Assembly (NCBI GenBank): GCA_049510975.1
Contig: JBEKYM010000029.1
Location: forward strand, 11,107-75,106
From: JAKACA01 sp049510975
GTDB lineage: Bacteria > Actinomycetota > Acidimicrobiia > Acidimicrobiales > Bog-793
Length of the DNA: 64,000 nt
Reading direction: 5' to 3'
Shown here: positions 7,998 to 16,462 of the stretch, one piece after another
Layout: the number at the start of each line of letters is the position of its first letter
Position numbering within the stretch: position 1 is the stretch's first letter
Notes under the pieces: model-generated
The model's input: the letters and a program-made list of their open reading frames with translations, nothing else
What the model was told of the DNA's origin: nothing
Databases searched by the model: none
Program-made: the position numbers and the translations under genes

Positions 7998-8999
7998 ATG
8001 AATGCGAGAGACGACGCTCCACCCCGCCGTGACGGCGACGACGGCCCGGCGGTGTGCTTTGTCGACGTCGTCCATCGTTACCACTCGCTCGTGGCGCTCG
8101 ACCACGTCAACCTCGATGTTGCCCGCGGGGAGACCCTCGCCCTGCTCGGTCCGAACGGGGCCGGCAAGTCGACCGCCATTTCGATCCTCCTCGGTCTGAA
8201 GCGCGCCCAGCACGGGACGGTCTCGGTTCTCGGTACCGACCCGCGCTCGGCCATGGTCTCGGGCAAGGTCGGCGCCATGCTGCAAGTCGGCGGAGGAAGC
8301 GGACTGCCCCACGGCGTTCGAGTGGGGGACCTCGTAACGATGACGTCCCGGCTGTACCGCCGCCCGGCTTGTGTCGAAAGCACGCTGGCTCGTGCCGGCC
8401 TCACGCACCTCGCCGACCGGCAGACGCAGCGGCTCTCGGGCGGGCAGGCCCAGCGGGTGCGCTTCGCCCTCGCCATCGCCGGCAACCCGGAGCTCGTCTT
8501 TCTCGACGAACCGACTGTTGCCATGGACGTGGAGGGCCGCCGGAGCTTCTGGGCGATGATGCGTGGCTTCGCCGGCGAGGGTCGCACGGTCGTGTTCGCC
8601 ACCCACCACTTGGACGAGGCAGACGCGGCGGCAGACCGCATCGTCGTGCTGCGAAAGGGGACGGTCGTGGCGAACGGTCCCGCCTCCACCATCAAGGCGA
8701 CCGTGGCGACGCGACGTCTGCGTTTTGTCTGCGAGGGAGCCGACCCGGCCCAGCTCCGCGAGCTCGACGGGGTCGACGCCGTGAGCGTGCGCGGCTCCGA
8801 GGTAGCCCTCGACTCCCTCGACGCCGACGCCACCGTGAGGGCGCTCGTGGCCTCGGGAATTGCTTTCTGCGACATCGAAGTCACCGGGGCAGATCTCGAA
8901 CAAGCCTTCGTCGCCCTCACCTGCGACCTTGCCGAGGTGCGGACTGTCGACGAGGCCATCGGCGGCCGGCTGCCGTCGCGTAGCAGGACGCCCGCATGA
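7998..8999 (+). CDS. ABC transporter ATP-binding subunit (drug/polyketide exporter type)
   Basis: A 333-residue ATPase of the DrrA/CcmA class. Walker A GPNGAGKST is at residues 51-59, the signature LSGGQ at 146-150, Walker B VFLDEPT at 167-173 and the switch His in FATHH at about 203; a 110-residue C-terminal extension is typical of this exporter class. ATG at 7998 is the first plausible start after the stop-free but Arg/His-rich region upstream; no clear ribosome-binding site precedes it. The stop overlaps the start of the permease gene by four bases, so the two form a type-II exporter. Confidence 0.9.
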   Translation: MNARDDAPPRRDGDDGPAVCFVDVVHRYHSLVALDHVNLDVARGETLALLGPNGAGKSTAISILLGLKRAQHGTVSVLGTDPRSAMVSGKVGAMLQVGGGSGLPHGVRVGDLVTMTSRLYRRPACVESTLARAGLTHLADRQTQRLSGGQAQRVRFALAIAGNPELVFLDEPTVAMDVEGRRSFWAMMRGFAGEGRTVVFATHHLDEADAAADRIVVLRKGTVVANGPASTIKATVATRRLRFVCEGADPAQLRELDGVDAVSVRGSEVALDSLDADATVRALVASGIAFCDIEVTGADLEQAFVALTCDLAEVRTVDEAIGGRLPSRSRTPA

Positions 9000-9745
9000 C
9001 CGGGCTCGGCGCCTTCCTCCGCTTCGAGGTCCTCCGCCTGGTGCGCAACCCGCGCTATGTGGCCATCACGCTCGGCTTTCCCGTCGTCTTCTACGCCTTG
9101 TTCCTCCACAGCCTGCAGCCGGCGCGGCGCGTCGACGGCACCGCCTGGAACACGTACTTCATGGTGTCGATGGCCTGTTTCGGTGCCGTCGTGGCGGCCC
9201 TCAATGCCGGTGGCACGAGGCTGGCGGCCGAGCGGGCCTCCGGCTGGACGCGGCAGCTCAGCGTGACGCCGTTGCCGGCCTGGAGTTATGTCACCACGAA
9301 GATCGCTGCCTCGATGGTCATCGCCCTGCCCGTCATCTTCCTCGTCGAGATGACCGGGCTCACCGTCGGCGGGGTGCGCCTCGGACTCGGGACCTGGTTC
9401 GTGCTCACGGCCGTGCTGTGGGCGAGCACTCTCCCCTTCGTCGTGCTCGGCGTCCTCGTCGGGTTCGTCGCCTCGAGCGAGACGGCCTACCCGCTCGTCA
9501 CCGCCCTCATGTTCTTCTTGAGCTTCTTCGGCGGGCTCTTCACGCCCGTTGCCAACATGCCGACGATGCTGCGCCATGTGGCCGCGTTCCTTCCGAGCTA
9601 CCACGGAGCGGCGCTCGGGTGGTCGGTCGTGGCCGGGCGCGCTCCGGAGCTGCGTGACGTCGGCGTCCTCGTGGTGTACGCCTTGGTCCTCGGCCTCGCG
9701 GTCACCTGGCGCCAGCGCGCCGAAGAGGCACGCGCCTTCGCCTGA
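8996..9745 (+). CDS. ABC-2 type transporter permease
   Basis: A 249-residue membrane protein with six hydrophobic segments in the ABC-2 pattern: a first helix after RFEVLRLVRNPRY, a long loop containing TRLAAERASGWTRQLSVTPL (the ABC-2 amphipathic signature), and later helices. It pairs with the ATPase encoded just upstream, whose gene it overlaps by ATGA (8996-8999). Substrate unknown; such pairs often export lipids, antibiotics or other hydrophobic compounds. Confidence 0.88.
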   Translation: MTGLGAFLRFEVLRLVRNPRYVAITLGFPVVFYALFLHSLQPARRVDGTAWNTYFMVSMACFGAVVAALNAGGTRLAAERASGWTRQLSVTPLPAWSYVTTKIAASMVIALPVIFLVEMTGLTVGGVRLGLGTWFVLTAVLWASTLPFVVLGVLVGFVASSETAYPLVTALMFFLSFFGGLFTPVANMPTMLRHVAAFLPSYHGAALGWSVVAGRAPELRDVGVLVVYALVLGLAVTWRQRAEEARAFA

Positions 9746-9761
9746 GCGCGGCCAGGGCGCG

Positions 9762-9767
9762 TAGCAT
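9762..9767 (+). promoter_or_regulatory. Putative -10 box (TAGCAT) for a leaderless transcript
   Basis: TAGCAT is followed by exactly six bases (CTCGAC) and then the ATG at 9774, so a transcript started seven bases after the box would begin at the start codon. No Shine-Dalgarno is present. No clear -35 hexamer was seen. Confidence 0.5.
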
Positions 9768-9773
9768 CTCGAC

Positions 9774-10136
9774 ATGATCACGAGCGCCCACGTCATTATC
9801 TACGCCGAGCACGCCGAATCGACGCGGGCGTTCTTTCGAGACGTCCTCGAGCTGCCGTACATCGATGCTCACGACGGCTGGCTGCTCTTTGCGTTGCCGC
9901 CCGCTGAGCTCGGGATACACCCGATCGACGGCGGGAGCCGCCAGAGCGGTGACCACGAGCTGTTCCTCATGTGCGACGACGTCGAGGCCACGGTCGCCGA
10001 GCTGACGGCCAAAGGCGTGGAGTTCACGTCTCCGATCGAGAGCCAGGGTTTCGGCCTGGTGACGAGCCTCCGAATCCCGGGAGGCGGCACGCTCGGCCTC
10101 TACCAGCCTCGGCACGCCACCGCCTACGAGCTCTAG
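9774..10136 (+). CDS. VOC-family (glyoxalase/bleomycin-resistance fold) protein
   Basis: A 120-residue protein forming one vicinal-oxygen-chelate unit: two beta-alpha-beta-beta-beta modules with HVIIYAEHAESTRAFFRDVL at the start and a closing GGTLGLYQPRH. Likely metal ligands are the His near the N-terminus, and Glu/His in later strands (ELGIHP). The family includes dioxygenases, isomerases and resistance proteins; nothing here picks one. It has a TAGCAT box six bases before ATG and is followed eight bases later by the S4-domain gene. Confidence 0.75.
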   Translation: MITSAHVIIYAEHAESTRAFFRDVLELPYIDAHDGWLLFALPPAELGIHPIDGGSRQSGDHELFLMCDDVEATVAELTAKGVEFTSPIESQGFGLVTSLRIPGGGTLGLYQPRHATAYEL

Positions 10137-10143
10137 AACACGG

Positions 10144-10506
10144 GTGGAGGCAACTCGGGTGGACCGGTGGGTCTGGTCGATCCGCCTGTTCAAGACGCGG
10201 GCAGAGGCGACGGCTGCGTGCCGGGGCGGCCACGTCCGAGTCAACCGGGTCCCCGCCAAGCCAGCCACGACGGTTCGTGTCGGCGACCAGGTCGCAGCGT
10301 TCGCCGGAGGGCGGGAGCGGGTGGTTGAGGTCGTACGTGTCATCGACAAGCGAGTCGGAGCCCCGCTTGCCGCGGAGTGCTACGCCGACCACAGCCCGGC
10401 GCCGCCGGCGCCCGAGCTGGCGGTGCCCCCGCTGCTCCGGGACCCTGCCACCGGAAGGCCGACGAAACGTGACCGGCGCCAGATCGATCGGCTGCGCCGC
10501 CGGTGA
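10144..10506 (+). CDS. S4-domain RNA-binding protein (Hsp15-like)
   Basis: A 120-residue protein with one S4 domain at residues 6-65: DRWVWSIRLFKTRAEATAAC, then GGHVRVN and KPATTVRVGD, the classic alpha-alpha-beta RNA-binding fold. The rest is a basic tail ending KRDRRQIDRLRRR. The E. coli relative Hsp15 binds stalled 50S subunits carrying peptidyl-tRNA. GTG at 10144 is used; GTG at 10159 (VDRWVW) is an equally good start and would remove five residues. It ends 17 bases from the convergent CDF gene. Confidence 0.85.
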   Translation: MEATRVDRWVWSIRLFKTRAEATAACRGGHVRVNRVPAKPATTVRVGDQVAAFAGGRERVVEVVRVIDKRVGAPLAAECYADHSPAPPAPELAVPPLLRDPATGRPTKRDRRQIDRLRRR

Positions 10507-10523
10507 TCAGGCTGAGGTCTCGC

Positions 10524-11537
10524 TCAGTGGGGGTTCGTCTCGTGGCTGGCGTGCCCCGGAGGCTCGAGCTGGAACGTTGAGTGCTCGAGGTCGAAATGAC
10601 CGAGCAGGCAGGCCTGCAACTCGTCGAGGATCCGGGGGGCGTGACCGTCGGCGAAGCAGTGCTCGTTCACCACGATGTGGGCCGAGAGAGCAGGCAGGTC
10701 CGACGTCACGACCCAGGCGTGCAGGTCGTGCACGTCGCTCACATGCTCTGCCTGCAGCAGGTGGGCGCGGACGTCGCCGAGATCGACGGCCGCCGGGGCG
10801 GCCTCGAGGAGTACACGTCCCGAATCGCGCAGCAGCCGGCGGGCGGCGAGCAACATGAGCGCCACGATGGCGAGGGCGGCGACGGCGTCGGCTCGCTCGA
10901 TGCCCCAGACGACGATCACGACGCCGGCGATCGCCGTTCCGAGGAACGCCCACAGATCGGTGAGCAGGTGAGCGAAAGCGCCAGCGACGTTGAGGCTCGC
11001 CCGGTCGGCGCGGGCGATGGCGAGCGTGGCCGCCAGGTTGACGGCGATGCCGGCGCCGGCGACGGCCACGAGCACCGCCCCGTTCACCGGCGATGGGTGA
11101 AGCAGTCGTTCGATGGCCTCGAAGGCGATGAGGGCGCCCGTCAGCAGCAGGGCGATCCCGTTGAGAGCGGCCGAAACGATCTCGGCCCGCTTGAAGCCGA
11201 ACGTCCACACATCGGTCGTCGGGCGCTCGGCGAGACGGCTCGCCCACAACGCCATGGCCAGGGCGGCTGCGTCGGTGAGCATGTGGCCGGCGTCGGCCAA
11301 GAGCGCGAGGGACCCCGACACGATGGCGGCGACGACCTCACCGATCATGAACGCCACGATGAGGGCAAGGGCGAAACCGAGGTATCTGCGGTCGGCCTGG
11401 CGAGAGGGCCGGTGCGAATGACGATGCGGGGTTGCGATCCGCAGTTCGTCACTCGTGTGGTGGCCGGGAAGTGGGGAGAGCCAGGTGCCGTGGACCTGCA
11501 CGTCGCCGTCCTCGTGGTCGTGAGGACCTTGCGTCAT
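10524..11537 (-). CDS. Cation diffusion facilitator (CzcD/ZitB-like metal efflux)
   Basis: A 337-residue proton-driven metal exporter with six membrane segments. The two metal-site motifs are visible: SLALLADAGHMLTD in helix 2 (HxxxD) and HLLTDLWAF in helix 5 (HxxxD), giving the H/D set of zinc/cobalt/cadmium CDFs. The N-terminus is His-rich (DHEDGDVQVHGTW, PHRHSHRPSRQ), and the C-terminal cytoplasmic domain (VSDVHDLHAWVVTSD) is the usual metal-responsive dimer domain. The gene overlaps the end of an ArsR-type metal sensor by four bases, so sensor and pump are coexpressed. Confidence 0.92.
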   Translation of the reverse strand: MTQGPHDHEDGDVQVHGTWLSPLPGHHTSDELRIATPHRHSHRPSRQADRRYLGFALALIVAFMIGEVVAAIVSGSLALLADAGHMLTDAAALAMALWASRLAERPTTDVWTFGFKRAEIVSAALNGIALLLTGALIAFEAIERLLHPSPVNGAVLVAVAGAGIAVNLAATLAIARADRASLNVAGAFAHLLTDLWAFLGTAIAGVVIVVWGIERADAVAALAIVALMLLAARRLLRDSGRVLLEAAPAAVDLGDVRAHLLQAEHVSDVHDLHAWVVTSDLPALSAHIVVNEHCFADGHAPRILDELQACLLGHFDLEHSTFQLEPPGHASHETNPH

Positions 11538-11914
11538 GCGGGTCGTGCCGACGCCGGCCGGGATTGCCCGAGAACCGCGGGCTGCTGGTGGCCGGCGTGG
11601 TCGAGTGCCTCCGTCAGGAGACCGGTGACGTGGTCGTCGTTGGCGGAGTAGTACGCGAACGTTCCTTCCCGCCGTACTCGAACGAGCTTGGCGAGGCGCA
11701 GCTTTGCGAGATGCTGCGATACGGCCGCCGGCGCCGCTCCGACCAGATCGGCCAGATGGGCGACGGAGGACTCGCCGTGCAGCAGCGCCCAGAGAATCTT
11801 GATCCGGGTCGGGTCGGCCAGCATGCGGAACCCGTCGGAGGCAAAGCCGACCTGCTCGTCGGTCGGCATGATGAGGGCGCCCTCGGTCGCTGGCACCTGC
11901 CTAGCTGCGTTCAT
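11534..11914 (-). CDS. ArsR/SmtB-family metal-sensing repressor (alpha-5 site, CzrA/NmtR type)
   Basis: A 126-residue winged-helix repressor. The DNA-recognition region is AAPAAVSQHLAKLRLAKLV, typical of ArsR proteins. In the last helix D93-x-H95-x10-H106-x2-H109 reproduces the alpha-5 metal site spacing known from CzrA (Zn) and NmtR (Ni/Co); no Cys pair of the alpha-3 (Cd/As) type is present. It most likely represses its own operon, which includes the CDF pump, and releases on zinc, cobalt or nickel. Start: ATG at 11914 has no Shine-Dalgarno; a GTG at 11932 and an ATG at 11869 (after GAGGGCG) are alternatives. Confidence 0.88.
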   Translation of the reverse strand: MNAARQVPATEGALIMPTDEQVGFASDGFRMLADPTRIKILWALLHGESSVAHLADLVGAAPAAVSQHLAKLRLAKLVRVRREGTFAYYSANDDHVTGLLTEALDHAGHQQPAVLGQSRPASARPA

Positions 11915-11969
11915 ACGCAGATACGATAACACTGCGCCGGCTGTCGGTCACCGGCGGCGACGTCCCCGG

Positions 11970-13268
11970 TCAGCTGGGCCGGTCGATGACCGCCATCAAC
12001 TCGACGTGCTCAGTCATGGGGAACAGATCGAAGGCCCGCAGGGCCGTCAAGGACCAACCGGCGTCGAGGAGCACGCGAAGATCTCGCGCGAACGAGGCCG
12101 GGTCGCAGGCCACATAGACGATCCGCCGCAGGCGCTCGAGGCTGGCGAGAGCCGCCGTGACGGCCTTGCCGGCGCCCTGACGCGGCGGGTCGAGGACGGC
12201 GAGGTCCGAGGCGCGCAGCTCTCGTGCGACGAGCTCGGGCGTCACGCGTCCACAGACCACGTCCACGTGCGCGCTACGCACGACGTTGCGGTAGGCGTCC
12301 TCGGCGGCCTGCTCGTCCTGCTCGACGGAGAGGACGTGGCCTCGCTCGCCGACGGCATCGGCGAGCAGCACGGTGAACAAGCCGACACCGGAGTAGAGAT
12401 CAGCCACGGCGTCGCCCTGCCGCACATCGGCGACCTCGAGCAGTGCCTGGCCGAGGGCCGTCGCGGCTCCGAGGTGTACCTGCCAGAACACGCCGCCGCT
12501 GACGGCGAAGCGGTGCCCGAGCACGTGCAGCTGGAGCTCGCGTGGTTCGCGAATCGTGCGCCCGTCGACGACGAGGCCGCCGTCGAAACGAGGGACTTGC
12601 ACCCGGGCGCCCCGCCTGGAGTCGACCATCACCGTGAGCTCGCCATCGGGATCCGGGGCGAAGACCTCGACCTCCTCGGCGCCGGTCCAAGTCATCTGCT
12701 CCGGAGCCAGAGCCTGGATGCCGGGGCCGGCGATCGGGCAGCGGTCCACCGGCTGCACGTCGTGAGAGCGATAGCGATGGAAGCCGAGGCGACCCCGCGG
12801 CAGCACGGTGTAGCGGACCCGTGTGCGCCAGGCCAGGCCGTTGTCGTCTCCGGGGACGGCCTCGACCGTCACCTCGCGCTCGATGCCGGCGAGGCGCTGC
12901 AGCTGCTCGAGCACGAGTGCCGCCTTCATCTCCCGCTGGGTGCCGAGGGAGATGTGCTGCCAGTCGCACCCCCCGCAGCGGCCGGGGCCGGCGTGCCGGC
13001 AGGGCGGTGTCACCCGGCTCGGGGAGGCTTCGCCGATCGTGACGGCATCGGCCCGGACGAAGGAGCGGGCCTCCTCGGTGATGCGGGCGAGAACGCGCTC
13101 GCCGGGAATGGCATGGCGGACGAAGGCGACTCTCCCGTCGGGCAGGCGAGCGACGCACCCGCCGCCGGCAGCGGGCTTGCCCACGACGAGCTCGACGAGC
13201 CCGTCGCCTGAAGCCCCGTCGGCGGCCCCGGGTACGTCGCTGCCGGGCGGGTCCTGGTCCTCGGTCAC
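11970..13268 (-). CDS. TrmA/RlmD-family RNA (uracil-5-)-methyltransferase
   Basis: A 432-residue SAM-dependent RNA methyltransferase. An N-terminal TRAM-like domain (residues 20-85) precedes a probable iron-sulfur cluster site, C90, C98, C101 and C177 (RHAGPGRCGGCDWQH and VDRCPI). The SAM site is VADLYSGVGLF and the catalytic cysteine C388 lies in YVACDPASFARDL. E. coli RlmD methylates U1939 of 23S rRNA; actinobacterial members may differ in target. GTG at 13268 follows GGGGGAAG at good spacing; the longer upstream frame overlaps the neighbouring exporter and is Arg/Pro-rich. Confidence 0.9.
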   Translation of the reverse strand: MTEDQDPPGSDVPGAADGASGDGLVELVVGKPAAGGGCVARLPDGRVAFVRHAIPGERVLARITEEARSFVRADAVTIGEASPSRVTPPCRHAGPGRCGGCDWQHISLGTQREMKAALVLEQLQRLAGIEREVTVEAVPGDDNGLAWRTRVRYTVLPRGRLGFHRYRSHDVQPVDRCPIAGPGIQALAPEQMTWTGAEEVEVFAPDPDGELTVMVDSRRGARVQVPRFDGGLVVDGRTIREPRELQLHVLGHRFAVSGGVFWQVHLGAATALGQALLEVADVRQGDAVADLYSGVGLFTVLLADAVGERGHVLSVEQDEQAAEDAYRNVVRSAHVDVVCGRVTPELVARELRASDLAVLDPPRQGAGKAVTAALASLERLRRIVYVACDPASFARDLRVLLDAGWSLTALRAFDLFPMTEHVELMAVIDRPS

Positions 13269-13305
13269 CGATCCATCTTCCCCCGGCCTGGAGGGATTCG
13301 GGGTC

Positions 13306-14829
13306 CTACTCAGTTGTCGGGGCGATGACGGGGACCTTCGGGGCGTCTTCGGCCGTCGAAGCGGGGGCCGGCGCCGGTCCTGCCGCCCCGACCCGGGCCT
13401 GCTTGGCAGGCACAAGGAGGGCAGCCGCGGCGGCGCCGAGGGCGATGACGGCACTGATCCGGAACGCCAACGTGTAGCCGTCGGTGAGGGCGAGCCGGCC
13501 GCTCACCGCGGCCGCCACGGCGTGCGTGCGTGACGTGGCGATCGTCGCCAGAGCTGCCAGCCCGACGGCGCCTCCGATCTGGCGCGACGTGTTCACGAGG
13601 CCGGAAGCCAGCCCGGCTTCCTGCGGAGGGATCCCGGCCGTGGCGGCGTAGGCCAGCGGCGTGAAGGACAGGCCGAGACCGAGGGTGATGAGCACGCTCG
13701 GCACGAAGAAACCCGACCAGTACCCGGTGTCGATCCCGAGGCCCGAGAACAACAGCAGACCGAGAGCCGACAGCAGACCCCCGACAACGAGGATCGGCCG
13801 AGGCCCGAGCCGCAGAACCAGACGAGACGAGACCTGGGCGCCGACGATGATGGCGATCGTCTGGGGCACGAAGGCGAAGCCGGTGCGAAGCGGCGTGTAC
13901 CCGTGCACTTCCTGCAGGTACAGCGAGACGAAGAACCACATGGCGAACAAGGCGCCCGACAGGAGGAACATGACGAGGTTCGCCGTCCAGATCGACCGCC
14001 GGCGGAACAGCGGCAGCGGCATCAGGGGCGAGCGAGCCACTCGGCTTTCGTGGAGGAGGAACCAGCACACGAGTGCGACCGCGAGACCGAGGGCGACGAG
14101 CGTCTGCCACGAGCCCCATCCGACGCTCGTCGTCCGGACGACGCCGAACACGAGCGCAGTCAGGCCGGCAGTCACGAGCACGGCTCCGGGCACGTCGAGC
14201 GGTTGACGCTCGCCTTGCGCCCGACTCTCCTGCAGGTACAGCCGAGCGACGATGAAGGTGACGATCCCGATCGGGATGTTGATGAAGAGGATCCAACGCC
14301 ACGACAGCTCCTGGGTGAGGATGCCGCCGAGCAGGGCTCCGGTGGCGCCGCCGGCGCCGGCGACGGCGCTCCAGACGCCCATGGCCCGGGCGCGGGCCTT
14401 CGGTTCGCGAAACGTCGTCGTGAGGATGGTCAAGGTGGTGGGGGAGAGGATCGCACCGCCAAGGCCTTGCACGGCTCGAGCGGCGATCAGCATCGCCTGG
14501 TCCTGCGCAAAGCCGCCGAGGAGGCTGGCGAGCGTGAAGACCGTGAGACCGAGCAGGAACACGCGTCGCCGTCCGAAGAGGTCGGCGATGCGGCCACCGA
14601 GCAGGAGGAAGCCGGCAAAGGTGAGCGTGTAGGCATTGAGCACCCACTGCAGCTCGGCTTGAGAGAAGCCCAAGCTGTGCTTGATGGACGGCAACGCCAC
14701 ATTCACGATGGACACATCGAGCAGCACCATGAACTGGGCCACGCAGGCAAGCGTGAGAATCAACCAGTCCGGGGTGCTGCGCGAGACCGCAGGCGCCGTC
14801 GCCGCATCGAGGTCGCGATCAACTCCCAT
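13306..14829 (-). CDS. DHA2-family MFS multidrug exporter (EmrB/QacA-like)
   Basis: A 507-residue exporter with 14 predicted membrane segments. Family marks are FMVLLDVSIVNVALPSI in helix 1, GGRIADLFGRRRVFLLG (motif A) after helix 2, and GPxxG-like GATGALLGGILT in helix 5 (motif C of antiporters). It exchanges protons for hydrophobic drugs or cations. The C-terminus is a Pro/Ala-rich tail. It is 37 bases upstream of the RlmD-like gene on the same strand and divergent from the alpha/beta hydrolase lipoprotein. Confidence 0.9.
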   Translation of the reverse strand: MGVDRDLDAATAPAVSRSTPDWLILTLACVAQFMVLLDVSIVNVALPSIKHSLGFSQAELQWVLNAYTLTFAGFLLLGGRIADLFGRRRVFLLGLTVFTLASLLGGFAQDQAMLIAARAVQGLGGAILSPTTLTILTTTFREPKARARAMGVWSAVAGAGGATGALLGGILTQELSWRWILFINIPIGIVTFIVARLYLQESRAQGERQPLDVPGAVLVTAGLTALVFGVVRTTSVGWGSWQTLVALGLAVALVCWFLLHESRVARSPLMPLPLFRRRSIWTANLVMFLLSGALFAMWFFVSLYLQEVHGYTPLRTGFAFVPQTIAIIVGAQVSSRLVLRLGPRPILVVGGLLSALGLLLFSGLGIDTGYWSGFFVPSVLITLGLGLSFTPLAYAATAGIPPQEAGLASGLVNTSRQIGGAVGLAALATIATSRTHAVAAAVSGRLALTDGYTLAFRISAVIALGAAAAALLVPAKQARVGAAGPAPAPASTAEDAPKVPVIAPTTE

Positions 14830-14924
14830 GGGTGCGGCAACGAAATGGGGACCTCCCGCATTCCCGAGGCCGCTGCGAACGACGACGAAGTGCCGGACGT
14901 CGACGACGCGGGCAGACTCGACGC

Positions 14925-15917
14925 ATGGAAGGCCGCTCTCTTCGCCGCCGGTTCGGCGTCGGCACCGTCGTGGGCTGTTCGGTCATCTGTCTCGGCCTCG
15001 CCGGCTGCTCCTCGGCGACGAGTGATCGGCCGGCCACGTCGTCCACCTCGACACCGGCGGCCACAACGACTTCGACCACGCTGGCCGCTTCCTCCGTCTC
15101 GATCGTGAAGGCTCCGGTGCTCGTGGCCCGCACGACCGACGGCACGGTCGGCTACCGGAGCGTCGGCGCCGGCCCGCCCCTCGTGCTCATCATGGGGTAC
15201 TCGGGGTCGATGGACAGCTGGGAGCCGAGCTTCGTCGATGCGCTCGGCCGGAGGCATCGGGTCGTGATCTTCGACAACGCCGGCATCGGGCGCACGTCAT
15301 CGTTACCGGCGCCGCTCACCGTCACGGCCATGGCTCAGCAGACGGCCGCGCTCATCGAGGCGTTGCACCTCGGCCCTACCGACGTCATCGGCTGGTCGCT
15401 CGGCGGAATGATCGCCCAAGCGCTCACCGTTCTGCACCCTGACCTCGTGCGTCGCCTCGTGCTCTGTGCCACGTTCCCCGGCAACGGCAAGGCCACGTTC
15501 CCGAGTGCGGCGGCGATCCGGGAGCTCGGTCGCGTCGCCAGTGGCAATGCGACGGGCCTGCTCAACCTGCTCTTCCCGGCGAACCAGGAGCGAGCCGAGC
15601 GGACCTTCATCAGCCAGATCACGGAGTTCCCGCACTTCTACGTGGCGTCCGCCGCGGTCGACACGGCGCAGAACGCCGCCCTGGCATCGTGGTTGACCGG
15701 CAAAGAGACAGCTGGCCGTCACCTCGGGAGCATCTCGGCGCCGACGCTCATCGGCGACGGGCTCGAGGACCGCCTCGTGCCGACGGCCAACGACCACGAG
15801 CTGGCGTCGGTCATCGTCGGGTCGCAGCTCGTGCTCTATCCGGACGCCGGCCACGGGTTCTTGTTCCAGGACGAGCGCACCTTCCTCGACCGCCTGGACG
15901 CCTTCCTCGGCGACTGA
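14925..15917 (+). CDS. Secreted alpha/beta-hydrolase lipoprotein
   Basis: A 330-residue alpha/beta hydrolase exported as a lipoprotein: basic start, hydrophobic core and lipobox LAGC with lipidated C28, then a Ser/Thr-rich linker (residues 29-58). The catalytic triad is visible as S158 in GWSLGG, D282 in GLEDRLVP and H310 in DAGHGF; an oxyanion segment is VLIMGYSGS. The overall pattern resembles haloperoxidase/esterase-type hydrolases; the substrate is unknown. ATG at 14925 carries CAGACT six bases upstream, a possible leaderless -10. It converges on the PH-domain gene with only three bases between. Confidence 0.85.
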   Translation: MEGRSLRRRFGVGTVVGCSVICLGLAGCSSATSDRPATSSTSTPAATTTSTTLAASSVSIVKAPVLVARTTDGTVGYRSVGAGPPLVLIMGYSGSMDSWEPSFVDALGRRHRVVIFDNAGIGRTSSLPAPLTVTAMAQQTAALIEALHLGPTDVIGWSLGGMIAQALTVLHPDLVRRLVLCATFPGNGKATFPSAAAIRELGRVASGNATGLLNLLFPANQERAERTFISQITEFPHFYVASAAVDTAQNAALASWLTGKETAGRHLGSISAPTLIGDGLEDRLVPTANDHELASVIVGSQLVLYPDAGHGFLFQDERTFLDRLDAFLGD

Positions 15918-15920
15918 GGC

Positions 15921-16400
15921 TCAGGAGCGCTGTGACCACTGCTCGAGGCGCTGCTGGAAGTCCTCCACTCGGCGCAGCGTGCGACGGGACTGCAACGTCC
16001 GGGCGCAGGCATCGAGGGCGATGCGCCGCCCGTCCTCGAGGACGAGCACCACCGTCTGATTCGGGCTCTTCGCCACCGAGCTCTCTCCGAGCACGACCGT
16101 CTGCACGGCCGATGCTTCGATGCGGTGCGTGGAGAAGAGGTTGCGTGCCTGCAGCCGGTCGCCGCGCACGACGACGGCGAGATGGAGCAACCGGTAGAAG
16201 TAGGCCACCCACACGGCGAGGGCGCCGGCGGCGAGTACCGCCCAGATCGTGCCGCGGCCGATCAAGGCGATCGTCACGGCCGTGGCCATCACGGTCCCGA
16301 GCGCGAGGATGCCGGCGTAGGCCAGGCGCCCGCTCAAGGGCGCTCGGATCTCGATGTCCGGCATCCGAGCATCCCGGTGGGCGGTGATCACGCTCAACAT
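15921..16400 (-). CDS. Membrane-anchored PH-like domain protein
   Basis: A 159-residue protein. Two hydrophobic helices (residues 27-70, YAGILALGTVMATAVTIALI and AVLAAGALAVWVAYFYRLL) anchor a C-terminal PH-like beta domain (VVVRGDRLQARNLFSTHRIE, VLVLEDGRRIALDA). Such small actinobacterial proteins have no assigned role. ATG at 16400 is the likely start; an ATG at 16364 (MPDIEIR) is possible. It lies just downstream of a lipoprotein gene on the same strand. Confidence 0.65.
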   Translation of the reverse strand: MLSVITAHRDARMPDIEIRAPLSGRLAYAGILALGTVMATAVTIALIGRGTIWAVLAAGALAVWVAYFYRLLHLAVVVRGDRLQARNLFSTHRIEASAVQTVVLGESSVAKSPNQTVVLVLEDGRRIALDACARTLQSRRTLRRVEDFQQRLEQWSQRS

Positions 16401-16462
16401 GGTGACAGCATCACTGACTCGAGTGGTGGCTTTGGCGATCTCGGGAGAGGACAGGCTGCAGC

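Noticed and set aside
11890..11945. ArsR operator (CGTAT repeats near the sensor start)
   Set aside because: Direct CGTAT repeats are present but no convincing inverted repeat of the 12-2-12 type; too weak to annotate.
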